A stretch of DNA of 64,000 nucleotides from Hyphomicrobium sp. Lineage in GTDB: Bacteria; Pseudomonadota; Alphaproteobacteria; Rhizobiales; Hyphomicrobiaceae. Both the position numbers and the translations under genes were made by a program. Positions 1-7,694 of the stretch are shown one piece after another (positions within the stretch are counted from its first letter, which is position 1; each line of letters begins with the position of its first letter). The DNA is taken from NCBI RefSeq assembly GCF_019753045.1, contig NZ_JAIELN010000022.1, positions 1-64,000 of the forward strand, in the 5' to 3' direction. Under the pieces are notes generated by a model, which was not told the DNA's origin, ran no database searches, and saw only the letters and a program-made list of their open reading frames with translations.

Positions 1-51
1 ACTCCCCCAGCGGTCCGCGCACGCTACATCGAAAGACTGGGGTTTCGCTAG
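1..51 (+). CDS. C-terminal end of a truncated-by-window ORF, possibly a sulfotransferase-like paralogue
   Basis: An open frame runs in from the left edge and stops with TAG at 49-51, giving a 16-residue tail ending in YIERLGFR. The next gene on the same strand contains a similar stretch (DAVADRLGFK, residues 173-182), which suggests a tandem paralogue of the sulfotransferase-like gene. Only 16 residues are visible, so both the coding status and the family are inference. The upstream sequence would settle it. Confidence 0.35.
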   Translation, partial: TPPAVRARYIERLGFR

Positions 52-222
52 ACTTCACTCCTGAACAATAGACACCGGCGAAAATACTGTGCTTCAGTCG
101 TATCCGGTTATCCTTGGAAGGATCGGTGACCCGATCGAATGAACTAGAAAAAGGCACCGACTATTCACAGGTCGGACCTCACTCAACCGCACTCCACGCT
201 CACTGCACGAGAAATGTGAAAC

Positions 223-1128
223 ATGAAAATGCACGACGCCGACCTGATCCTTTTTCACGGCATGAAGCGCAGCGGCAATCACGCGGTGCTCGATTGGATG
301 ATGGACAACGTCCGCGGCATCAAGCACTTCAACAACGTGTTTCCGCTTCGGGTTGAACTAGAACAACCCGGCTCTTTCAAGTTCCCTGTGGTCCTTGGAG
401 ATGTCCTTCGCAAGCAGAAGCGGTGGTCGGATTTCTTTGCGAAAGCGCCGGCGCACACGATTTGCAGCATCGAAGACTGGGACTTCGGCCGAAATTACTT
501 TTCAGGCGCAGAGCACACGCTCAACATTTTATTACTGCGGTCGGCTGAAAACCTGTTCTCGAGCCGGATCCATAAGGCCTTCAAGATGCACATGGCGGCT
601 TATCCTCGCGAGTTCGACCATGTGATGCGCCGGGCCATGAACGTATGGGTCGATCACGTGGACGCGTTGCTCGAAAATAGCGGTCGGCCTGATTTCGTGG
701 GCATCGTGTTCGATGATTGGGTGACGAAGCCAGCGTATCGCGATGCAGTCGCCGACCGGCTAGGCTTCAAAGCTGTCGTGCAGCCGAGAGCTTCACGTGC
801 CAAGGAGGGAGGCGGAAGCTCGTTCGACGGTCACGCGGAGGTCGCCGGGACGGACCCAAGCTCGCTCTTGCAGCGCAGTCAGCGGTTGAGCCCTACGGAG
901 CGCGATTTGCTGGCGCAAGTTCTCGCTGACGCGGCCATCGTCGAAGCCCAGCGCAAGTTGAGCGCATTTCTGCAGAGCGAGAAGCACCTCAAGGAGACGT
1001 CGAGCACTACCGATCATCAGGCGAATGCGTCCAGAGGTCCGGGAGCGGTCATATCTGCCGTTTTTCCTGCCGTTTTGGCCTACCCAAGCCTTGAAAGCTG
1101 GAGCTCGCTGATCATGATTTCCGGATAG
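223..1128 (+). CDS. Sulfotransferase-like P-loop protein
   Basis: This 301-residue protein opens with a beta-strand followed by FHGMKRSGNH (residues 11-20), which resembles the PAPS-binding loop (GxxRSGxT/H) at the start of sulfotransferase-fold proteins. The middle of the protein keeps an LLRSAENLFSSR segment, like the 3'-phosphate-binding strand and serine of that fold. It has no signal peptide and no clear membrane segment. The start ATG at 223 is the first in frame; its ribosome-binding site is weak. A tail of a possible paralogue lies just upstream. Substrate is unknown; a role in modifying surface polysaccharide is plausible because glycosyltransferase and UDP-glucuronate epimerase genes lie within 5 kb. 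Family assignment is by motif only. Confidence 0.7.
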   Translation: MKMHDADLILFHGMKRSGNHAVLDWMMDNVRGIKHFNNVFPLRVELEQPGSFKFPVVLGDVLRKQKRWSDFFAKAPAHTICSIEDWDFGRNYFSGAEHTLNILLLRSAENLFSSRIHKAFKMHMAAYPREFDHVMRRAMNVWVDHVDALLENSGRPDFVGIVFDDWVTKPAYRDAVADRLGFKAVVQPRASRAKEGGGSSFDGHAEVAGTDPSSLLQRSQRLSPTERDLLAQVLADAAIVEAQRKLSAFLQSEKHLKETSSTTDHQANASRGPGAVISAVFPAVLAYPSLESWSSLIMISG

Positions 1129-1376
1129 AGCGGTGGCCATCACCATATTGCCCGCCGTCAAACGTCGTGACCGAATTGGTCTTGGTTCGAGACGCTGAAA
1201 TCGCTTCTGCGGACGATGATACCGTTTCCGTCGCCGGAGTACCGGCGAAGCACGGGCGGCGACGCTCCATCGCGCTGATCTCGGCGGCGACGCTGATGTT
1301 GTAAGGGCGCTTTATTCGGGACGCTGGGCGCTGATCGGTCGCCTTCCGCGGCGCCACTCTAACCCATTGAAAGCAT

Positions 1377-1451
1377 TGGCTGGGATGCCAGGATTCGAAC
1401 CTGGGAATGGAGGAATCAAAATCCTCTGCCTTACCACTTGGCGACATCCCA
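1377..1451 (-). tRNA. tRNA-Gln(TTG)
   Basis: Read on the minus strand the segment folds as a full cloverleaf. The acceptor stem TGGGATG pairs with CATCCCA, the anticodon stem GAGGA/TCCTC encloses the loop TTTTGAT (anticodon TTG), and the T-arm CCAGG-TTCGAAT-CCTGG is present. The discriminator G and the 3' CCA are encoded (GCCA). The T-A first pair and overall sequence match bacterial tRNA-Gln closely. Confidence 0.97.
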
Positions 1452-1552
1452 ATGCGGAGACGGGGCGATAGCAGTGTTTAGTCCGGGTATCAAGGTGCAG
1501 TTGCGGGCGGCCATTTGATGCACAAAGGGAAAACAATGCGATCCCGCGCTGC

Positions 1553-1892
1553 TCAATCGCAAGTCTGCAATGCGGACGGCATGATGGTCTGCGGGAAGAC
1601 GTAGCCGCCCTCGAACGTGATGATGCCCTTCACCGTGTCGCTCTTGAAGCGCGCCATCCAGCCATGGATGCCCCGACTGCGAGTGCGTTACGAGGATCGC
1701 CGGGCGGATCTTATCGAAGGAGCGCGACGATGGCCTGGCGGCGCCGGTCATCGTGGCCATGCCGACGAAGAGCGCCGCGGTCGCGGTACTCAGACGTGAT
1801 TTAATAGCGTGTCCTCGTTCGATCCCGAGGTATCTCCCTGTTCCACCCTTTAAAAATGCTGTCCGGGTCGTTGCATGAGGAACCTGCAACAT
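1553..1892 (-). pseudogene. Decayed secreted alpha/beta-hydrolase (esterase-like) remnant
   Basis: On the minus strand one frame gives a hydrophobic signal-peptide-like stretch (about 1750-1805) and then, after only about ten residues, the nucleophile-elbow segment ILVTHSQSG. The reading then shifts by one base near 1650-1680. The new frame continues the hydrolase sense with KGIITFEGGYVFPQ and stops at TGA (1553-1555). An intact esterase would have well over 100 residues between signal peptide and nucleophile and another 100 or more after this point. The locus is therefore a remnant with an internal deletion, a frameshift and a truncated 3' end. The family call rests on the THSQSG elbow and the following TFEGG strand. 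It lies between two tRNA genes. Confidence 0.6.
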
Positions 1893-1996
1893 TCCGCGAA
1901 GAGGCGCTTGCGGGACGTGATCGGGGTCGCTATAACCCCGGTCTCCCTGGTGCCCCCGCGGTGCCGGGGGAAGCCTTTATTAGGCTGACGGTCGGG

Positions 1997-2073
1997 CGGA
2001 GCGTAGCGCAGCCTGGTAGCGCACTTGCTTCGGGAGCAAGGGGTCGGAGGTTCGAATCCTCTCGCTCCGACCA
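1997..2073 (+). tRNA. tRNA-Pro(CGG)
   Basis: The 77-nt sequence folds as a cloverleaf. The acceptor CGGAGCG pairs with CGCTCCG, the D-arm is present, the anticodon stem CTTGC/GCAAG encloses the loop TTCGGGA (anticodon CGG), and the T-arm TCGGAGG-TTCGAAT-CCT is followed by discriminator A and an encoded CCA. It resembles bacterial tRNA-Pro(CGG) closely. Confidence 0.97.
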
Positions 2074-2306
2074 GTTTCCCTCGAAACCATCGATATGGGT
2101 TCGTAAGATCGGCTTGCGGTCCGGGCCTGATGGGCTTTTCGGACTTCATTTCCGTTGTCGAGTTGGGGCTGCGATCCGGCGTCGCGCCGATTGCCTCTCC
2201 ATCGGTGAATATCCTCATCTCACGATGGCCGGTTCGGGGACGGTCGCCATTTCTCTGTGATATCGTGAAAGCCAGCATAACCGCTTGGCCGCGCTAAGGA
2301 TCTCGC

Positions 2307-3236
2307 ATGAGGGGGTTGATTTCCCGCCTAGCCCGGCGCCTCAGAGGCTGGCGAAATCCGAGCGTCACGGTTTGCCTGATCATCAAGGATGAAGGCCAGT
2401 ATCTACCGGAATGGATCGCTCATTATCTCGCTCTCGGGTTCGATCGCATCGTCATCTATGACAATGGTTCCAGGCCCGAGACGCTGGCTGTCGAACGCGT
2501 CTGCGCTCAACAGGACACGCGGATCACCGTCATCCCCTGGCCCGATGTTCCGTCGCAATTCTCGCAAATAACGGCTTACGAAGATGCGCTCGCCCGCTCA
2601 GCGACCGATTGGATCGCTTTCTTCGACACAGACGAATTCCTCGTTCTCAAAAAGCACGCCTCGATCCAAAGCTATCTCAAATGCGCGCCGGCCGATGCCG
2701 GGGCTGTCTGCATCAACTGGGTCATATTCGGCTCCAGCGGAGAAGCTCGTTATCGGCCCGAGTTGGTCGCTCGACGGTTCCGACGATGCTCGCTGACGGC
2801 GGACCCCAACCTACATGTCAAATGTATCGTGCGAAAAGCAGGCGCGAATCGCATGTCCCATCCCCACTCGCCCGAACTGAGGAAAGGATTCACATACGTC
2901 GATAGCGAGCTGAAACCCATCACGCTCGAACAGCGCGCTTTCAACGCGAACTACACGTATGAAACGGCGCAGCTCAATCATTACGTCTTGAGATCACATG
3001 AAGAGTTCCAGTGGAAAATGGAACGCGGGACCGTCGAACCGCGAGAGGGAGGATTCAAGAACCGGAAATTCGCCGACCCCGAATCCTTCTGGGCGAGGCA
3101 CGATTTCAACGACACCGACGACCGATCGATCGATGTCTGGGTCGACAGGGCGAGCGAACTCCGGTCGAAGTTCAGCAAGGCGCTCGGCGAGCCTGATCAT
3201 GTCACCGAAGAGCTCGCTGCTCCGATCTCCTCTTAG
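2307..3236 (+). CDS. Glycosyltransferase family 2 / family 92-like protein
   Basis: This 309-residue protein has the N-terminal strand SVTVCLIIKDEGQYLPEW (residues 19-36) and the metal/nucleotide-binding motif FFDTDEFL (about 105-112). Both are typical of the GT92/Glyco_tranf_2_4 group of GT-A-fold glycosyltransferases. A basic N-terminus (RLARRLRGWR) could contact the membrane, but no helix spans it. The ATG at 2307 has an AAGGA site six bases upstream. The gene stands alone between tRNA-Pro and a phage-tail operon on the other strand. The acceptor is unknown; a part in exopolysaccharide, lipopolysaccharide or protein glycosylation is inferred only from the fold. Confidence 0.8.
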   Translation: MRGLISRLARRLRGWRNPSVTVCLIIKDEGQYLPEWIAHYLALGFDRIVIYDNGSRPETLAVERVCAQQDTRITVIPWPDVPSQFSQITAYEDALARSATDWIAFFDTDEFLVLKKHASIQSYLKCAPADAGAVCINWVIFGSSGEARYRPELVARRFRRCSLTADPNLHVKCIVRKAGANRMSHPHSPELRKGFTYVDSELKPITLEQRAFNANYTYETAQLNHYVLRSHEEFQWKMERGTVEPREGGFKNRKFADPESFWARHDFNDTDDRSIDVWVDRASELRSKFSKALGEPDHVTEELAAPISS

Positions 3237-3342
3237 GTCTTCGGTTCCATTTCGTGCGGCTCTTTCCAGACGGAACCTCTCACTGAGCCAAAAACGCACG
3301 CGCGGAGTGATGGACGGGATTTGCCGCCCAATGGCTTGGGGC

Positions 3343-3660
3343 TCAAAGCGCCGGCGGCAAATTGAACTCTATCGATTCGGCGACGGCTAAAAGCTCCGCT
3401 GCACTTGACGCCGATCCTGTCGCTTCGGCGTCGATCCGCAATAATGCTTCGCGTACTTCCTCGACGGTGAATGTCCGCGACGGGCCTTTTGCCGTCAATT
3501 TCAGCCGCGAGAGAACGTCGAAAAGTTCGACCTCGTTGGCGATGCGCGTCACCCGGCCGGACGAAAATTCGGAGACATAAGCGCCGGCGGCGCTCGACCA
3601 TGCCTTGCTCTCGTCGCCAGCGACAATCCAAAACCAGTTTTTGGGCGTGAATTCTTCCAT
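3343..3660 (-). CDS. Small phage-associated protein downstream of the DUF2793 tail gene
   Basis: This 105-residue soluble protein starts at the ATG whose first base overlaps the TGA of the upstream DUF2793 gene (TGATG), so translation is probably coupled. The N-terminus (FTPKNWFWIVAGDESKAWSS) reads like the short proteins that follow DUF2793 tail genes in alphaproteobacterial prophages. The C-terminal half is helical and Ala/Glu-rich. The open frame extends farther upstream to 3888, but that part is antisense-like sequence inside the partner gene. The function is not known; a tail-fibre assembly or accessory role is inferred from position. Confidence 0.65.
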   Translation of the reverse strand: MEEFTPKNWFWIVAGDESKAWSSAAGAYVSEFSSGRVTRIANEVELFDVLSRLKLTAKGPSRTFTVEEVREALLRIDAEATGSASSAAELLAVAESIEFNLPPAL

Positions 3661-5321
3661 CAATTGTATTGCGCTCCTGTCGCTACGCTGCCCGCCGAGC
3701 TTCCAGGGAAATAGCTCGCGCCGCCGCCACCTGTTTCGATTGTCCCGTTTAGTGTCGCTGAATAGCGGAGGCCCGTTGCACTTCCCGAGAACGTCAATGC
3801 GCGCATGAGGATGCCGCCAAGCCGCGTCGCCAATACGAACATAGATATCGCAAGCGTGCCCGTGAGCGTGATCGTCGTACTCTCGCATTGGATTTGACTT
3901 CCATCAGCCGCGACCGCGAAAGCGCCCGTGTTCCCTGCGATCGTGAAGGCACCCGTGCATTGAATTTTTGCGCCCGGGGCCGTCGCGTTGAGGCAGTAGG
4001 TGGCGCAAGCGCCGAAGATGACCGTCCCGAACTGCACCAAACCGGCCATCTGCATCCAAATACCGGAACCGCTTGTGGTCGTTTGCATTGTCACCCGATC
4101 GACGGTGAACGGGGCGTTGCCTGTGAAGCACGACGTGCTCGTCGTCGAGATCGTGACCTTCGTGGCGTCGGCACTCGTCGACGTGAAGCGATAGTTGGCC
4201 GGTCCGGCCTGCCCGACTTTCTGTCCGACAGTCACACCCGCCGTATACGTTCCGTCGCCGATGCTGACCGTGACCGTGAAGCCGTTGAAGTCGATCGTGC
4301 GGGCGACGTTTTCGGCTTTTTGGAGCGTTGCGAATGCGGAGCCTGTCGATAGGCCGTCATTCGTCGAGTCGCTGCCGGTCGTGCTGACGTAGTAAGTCCG
4401 GTTGGCTGTCAAAACTTCGCGCGGGCCGCCCAATTGGGGAAACGTGACTTTCCCCGTGGCACGATCGATCTTTATCGCTTCGCGCCACGTCGAGCCGTCG
4501 GCGCTGACCTTGAAGTGAAAGTCGTCGTCGCCGGTCAGGCCAATTTCGGCGCGGCCCGAATAGTTCGTTTGATAGAGCTGGCTCGCCGTGTCGCTCGCTG
4601 CGGCCTTGTTGATTTTCTGCTGATGCCCGTTGCCGGCGTTATCGAAGAGGCTGGCCGCGCTTTTGATGGCGAGCTTGTTCGTTGCATCCGCGGTCGCGTT
4701 GACTCCGATGAGCGGGACATTGCTCATGTCTCGCCACGTCCCATCCTCACGCAAATATCTGGCCGTTCCGGCAGTTGCGCCGGGATCCGGGACAAGACCT
4801 TTCTTGTGACTCGCGCCGGAGCCCATGAAGACATCGAGAACCGCCGTTGCCTGCGCCGCGCTCAAGTCTTCCGGCGAACCGCTCCCGGCGCTCGCACGGC
4901 CCTTGATCGTGCCTGACGACACATTGGCGAGATTGGAGTTGGTGACGGGTCCAGTGAGGCCGCTGCCGCCGCCTGAACCCGCAAACAGCGACCAGGCCCC
5001 GGCGTCGTAGATAACGAGTGCGCCTTCGTCCGCTACCCACGCGATCCAACCGTCCTTCGGTCTATAGAAGGCCCACGCGCCGTCCTGAAATGCTGCGATC
5101 TCGCTCGCATGGCCGGACCATGCGCCGGTCGGCGACGCGGCTATCAGGAACCTGTCGCCATTGGTCGGGGCCGACGGCGGCGCCGTCAGCGCCCGGTTTT
5201 CGACGGACAGCTGGACGAGGCAATCGAGCGCGCGAATCGCCTCGTTGTGCGTGACATGCTTCTGCGCCTGGGCGGCCAGTATATAGGGCAGTGCGAGGTT
5301 CGGCGTATCGTTCATGTTCAC
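3660..5321 (-). CDS. DUF2793 phage tail protein with C-terminal beta-helix (tail-spike-like)
   Basis: This 553-residue protein begins with a DUF2793 domain (about residues 5-115; ALPYILAAQAQKHVTHNEAI and the FYRPKDGWIAW stretch are diagnostic). The middle is low-complexity tail-fibre-like sequence rich in Gly, Ser, Asn and Ala (about 115-300). The C-terminal half carries DSTNDGLSTGSAFATLQKA and regular Thr/Ser/Gly strands typical of a right-handed beta-helix spike. The predicted start is GTG at 5321; an in-frame ATG two codons later (5315) is equally possible because neither has a clear ribosome-binding site. It forms a two-gene unit with the 105-aa gene. No capsid, terminase or integrase lies nearby, so the tail module is isolated. 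Confidence 0.8.
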   Translation of the reverse strand: MNMNDTPNLALPYILAAQAQKHVTHNEAIRALDCLVQLSVENRALTAPPSAPTNGDRFLIAASPTGAWSGHASEIAAFQDGAWAFYRPKDGWIAWVADEGALVIYDAGAWSLFAGSGGGSGLTGPVTNSNLANVSSGTIKGRASAGSGSPEDLSAAQATAVLDVFMGSGASHKKGLVPDPGATAGTARYLREDGTWRDMSNVPLIGVNATADATNKLAIKSAASLFDNAGNGHQQKINKAAASDTASQLYQTNYSGRAEIGLTGDDDFHFKVSADGSTWREAIKIDRATGKVTFPQLGGPREVLTANRTYYVSTTGSDSTNDGLSTGSAFATLQKAENVARTIDFNGFTVTVSIGDGTYTAGVTVGQKVGQAGPANYRFTSTSADATKVTISTTSTSCFTGNAPFTVDRVTMQTTTSGSGIWMQMAGLVQFGTVIFGACATYCLNATAPGAKIQCTGAFTIAGNTGAFAVAADGSQIQCESTTITLTGTLAISMFVLATRLGGILMRALTFSGSATGLRYSATLNGTIETGGGGASYFPGSSAGSVATGAQYN

Positions 5322-5422
5322 GCTAATGTCTGCAACGAGGCTCCCACGCAGGAAGATACGTGCAGGCGAATGGGCGGGGATAAGTTTTTTGGGTGAGTGC
5401 GCGGCGCGAGAGTCTTTATTTG

Positions 5423-5461
5423 GCGCCGGCGACTCCCCTCCGGGGAGCCGGCCGCCGGCGC
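5423..5461. repeat. Palindromic repeat, copy A
   Basis: This is a 39-bp near-perfect palindrome whose arms are GCGCCGGCG and CGCCGGCGC around a core ACTCCCC-TCC-GGGGAG. The same core and arms recur at 13185-13225 (inverted orientation) and 15324-15364, with a partial copy at 17124-17144. Copy A lies upstream of the UDP-glucuronate epimerase gene, immediately after the T-rich string TTTATTTG. Confidence 0.85.
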
Positions 5462-5569
5462 GGCGTTAAGGCTCGGCCATTGGGCGTGATTGACAGTTTG
5501 AGCGGACCTACTAAACCGGGGTCTTCTCGATCTCCCCGGGCCAGAAATCAGACAAGGACTCGCTCGCCA

Positions 5570-6577
5570 ATGAAGTTTCTGGTCACTGGCGTTGCCGGCT
5601 TCATCGGCTATTACACGGCGGCTCGTCTTCTCGACCGCGGCGACGAAGTCGTCGGTGTCGATAACATCAACAGCTACTACGATCCCGCTCTCAAGAAAGC
5701 GCGGCTGGCGAAGCTCGGCGGCCGAGAGGGCTTTTCGTTCCTGCATCTCGATATTGCCGATCGAGCGCCCATGAATGAGCTGTTCAGGGTGCAGCGGTTC
5801 GATAAGGTCATTCACCTCGCGGCTCAGGCTGGTGTTCGCTACGGCAGCGAAAATCCGAGCGCGTATATTGATTCCAATATCGTCGGCACAGCGAACATTC
5901 TCGAGGGATGCCGCCATAACGGCGTGCAGCATCTCGTGTTCGCGTCATCGAGTTCGGTGTACGGCGCCAATACCAAGCTGCCGTTCAGCACTCACGACAA
6001 CGTCGATCACCCTGTGAGCCTCTACGCTGCGACGAAGAAGGCCAATGAGCTTGCCGCGCATGCCTATGCCCATCTCTACCGCCTTCCCGTCACGGGTCTT
6101 CGCTTCTTCACGGTCTACGGGCCGTTCGGACGGCCGGACATGGCGTACTTCACCTTCACGCGGAAAATTCTCGCGGGCGAGCCGATCGAGGTTTTCAACA
6201 ACGGCCATCATGCGCGCGATTTCACGTATATCGACGACATTGTGGAAGGCGTCGTTCGTACAGCCGACCGGATTGCCAAGCCCGACCCGAATTGGAATGC
6301 CGCGCTTCCCAATCCCGCCAGCTCGAACGCTCCCTACCGGCTCTACAATATCGGCAACAACAATTCGATCGCGCTGATGGATTTTATCGGCGCGATCGAA
6401 AAGGCGACCGGGCGCGAGGCGAAGAAAGTCTTTCTGCCGATGCAGCCCGGCGACGTCGCGAAGACGTACGCCGACGTCGACGATCTTGAGCGTGATGTCG
6501 GCTTCCGGCCCTCGACACCGATTGCCGAGGGCATCGGCCGCTTCGTCGATTGGTATCGATCGTACTACGGCGTGTGA
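5570..6577 (+). CDS. UDP-glucuronate 4-epimerase (NAD-dependent epimerase/dehydratase family)
   Basis: This 335-residue extended short-chain dehydrogenase has the Rossmann NAD loop GVAGFIG (7-13), SSSVYG (127-132) and the catalytic YxxxK (Tyr152, Lys156). The [12 protein letters not shown] segment after the first strand and the overall length match UDP-glucuronate 4-epimerases, which make UDP-galacturonate for capsule or lipopolysaccharide. The open frame extends upstream to 5393, but ATG at 5570 is where homology begins and has AAGGA 11 bases upstream. UDP-glucose 4-epimerase activity is the main alternative. The neighbouring glycosyltransferase and sulfotransferase-like genes fit a surface-polysaccharide role. 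Confidence 0.88.
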   Translation: MKFLVTGVAGFIGYYTAARLLDRGDEVVGVDNINSYYDPALKKARLAKLGGREGFSFLHLDIADRAPMNELFRVQRFDKVIHLAAQAGVRYGSENPSAYIDSNIVGTANILEGCRHNGVQHLVFASSSSVYGANTKLPFSTHDNVDHPVSLYAATKKANELAAHAYAHLYRLPVTGLRFFTVYGPFGRPDMAYFTFTRKILAGEPIEVFNNGHHARDFTYIDDIVEGVVRTADRIAKPDPNWNAALPNPASSNAPYRLYNIGNNNSIALMDFIGAIEKATGREAKKVFLPMQPGDVAKTYADVDDLERDVGFRPSTPIAEGIGRFVDWYRSYYGV

Positions 6578-6588
6578 CGCATCGTTCC

Positions 6589-6680
6589 AATGTCATCCTC
6601 GGGCTTGGGCCGAGGATCCATCTAACAGCAGGCGCAAACTGAACCATGGATCCTCGGCATGAAGCCGAGGATGACAATGT
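6589..6680. repeat. Nested inverted repeat between convergent genes
   Basis: Two palindromic units face each other. The left unit (6589-6621) reads ATGTCATCCTCGGGC...GAGGATCCAT and the right unit (6646-6680) is its inverse, ATGGATCCTCGG...CGAGGATGACA. Each unit can form its own hairpin, and the two together can form a long cruciform. The CATCCTCGG-GGCTT-CCGAGGAT pattern resembles interspersed palindromes that are common in Hyphomicrobiales genomes. Lying between the convergent epimerase and SDR genes, it could also work as a bidirectional terminator. Confidence 0.85.
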
Positions 6681-6734
6681 TTGGGGAGACGTGACGTCAG
6701 AGGCTGTCTGACAATCCGGCAATCCGGCACGCGA

Positions 6735-7514
6735 TCAGAGGTTCACACCGCCCGAAACTTCGAGGCGCTGCGCTGTCATCCAGCGGTTTTCGTCAGCCAG
6801 CAGCGTTGCGATCATCGGTCCGATGTCGTCGGGAACGCCGACGCGCCCCAGCGCCGTCACCGATGCGATGTGCTTGTTGATTTCGGCATTGTCGCGCACG
6901 AGGCCGCCGCCGAAATCGGTTTCGATTGCTCCCGGCGCCACGACGTTGACGGCGATGCCGCGCGGTCCGAGTTCCTTCGCCATGTAACGCGTCAGCACTT
7001 CGATCGCACCCTTCATCGCGCCATACGCGGCATATCCCGGCATCGTGAAGCGCGCGAGGCCGGACGAGAGATTGACGATGCGGCCGCCATCGGCCATCAG
7101 CGGCAGCAGCTTCTGCGTCAGGAAAAACACGCCCTTCAGGTGGATGTTGTAAAGCTGATCGAAGTCGGCTTCCTTCATACTGGCGATAGGCGCATTCAAG
7201 CCGATGCCGGCATTGTTCACGAGATAATCGAAATTGTCGCGGCCCCATTTGTGTTTCAGAACCTTCTTGACCTCGGCGGCGAAGGCATCGAACGACGAAC
7301 TGTCGCCGGTGTCGAGTTGCAGAGCGACCGCCTTGCGGCCGTGCTTTTCGACTTCCGACACCGTCTTATCGGCTTCTGCGCGATTGGAACGGTAGGTGAA
7401 GATCACATCGACGCCTCGTTCCGCGAGGCTCGTCGCGGTGTTCTGTCCAAGCCCGCGGCTGCCGCCCGTGACGATGGCGATCTTGGGACCCGATCCGGTT
7501 TTTGCCTGTGCCAT
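6735..7514 (-). CDS. Short-chain dehydrogenase/reductase (SDR)
   Basis: This 259-residue classical SDR has the NADP-type loop TGGSRGLG (16-23), an NNAG motif (LVNNAGIG), the catalytic Ser in NLSSG, and the YGAMK (YxxxK) pair. The C-terminal MTAQRLEVSGG is typical of the family. Arg after the glycine-rich loop (TYRSNRAE) suggests NADPH preference. It is transcribed divergently from an AraC-type regulator with 180 bp between them, a common arrangement in which the regulator controls the reductase. The substrate cannot be read from sequence. ATG 7514 is preceded by AGGAG. Confidence 0.9.
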   Translation of the reverse strand: MAQAKTGSGPKIAIVTGGSRGLGQNTATSLAERGVDVIFTYRSNRAEADKTVSEVEKHGRKAVALQLDTGDSSSFDAFAAEVKKVLKHKWGRDNFDYLVNNAGIGLNAPIASMKEADFDQLYNIHLKGVFFLTQKLLPLMADGGRIVNLSSGLARFTMPGYAAYGAMKGAIEVLTRYMAKELGPRGIAVNVVAPGAIETDFGGGLVRDNAEINKHIASVTALGRVGVPDDIGPMIATLLADENRWMTAQRLEVSGGVNL

Positions 7515-7619
7515 TGCTTGCTCCTCAAAGGAAAATTTGTGAGCGCACTATCTATGTCGCGAAGGCCGTCTCCTGAATACCGGAACTCTCAAATTTCTTG
7601 CCTAATCCTCCAAGCGGGC

Positions 7620-7648
7620 TTGGGCAGCACGCGCGCCCACTCTATAAT
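7620..7648 (+). promoter_or_regulatory. Predicted sigma-70-type promoter of the AraC regulator gene
   Basis: TTGGGC (7620-7625) and a perfect TATAAT (7643-7648) are separated by 17 bp, about 47 bp before the ATG at 7695. The start codon also has a strong GAGGAAAGG site. The promoter lies in the shared region with the divergent SDR gene. Confidence 0.6.
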
Positions 7649-7694
7649 AAAGTCCAGTTCGGCATGAGGTTGTGCGCAGAGGAAAGGCTTCGCG

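Noticed and set aside
1170-1307. Plus-strand stretch reading ...DDDTVSVAGVPAKHGRRRS then stop, like the end of a hexapeptide acetyltransferase
   Set aside because: Only about ten residues resemble the family and no hexapeptide repeats precede them; too weak to call even a remnant.
1850-2278. 142-residue minus-strand frame containing [23 protein letters not shown]
   Set aside because: This is the well-known false protein made by reading across a tRNA gene (here tRNA-Pro) on the opposite strand.
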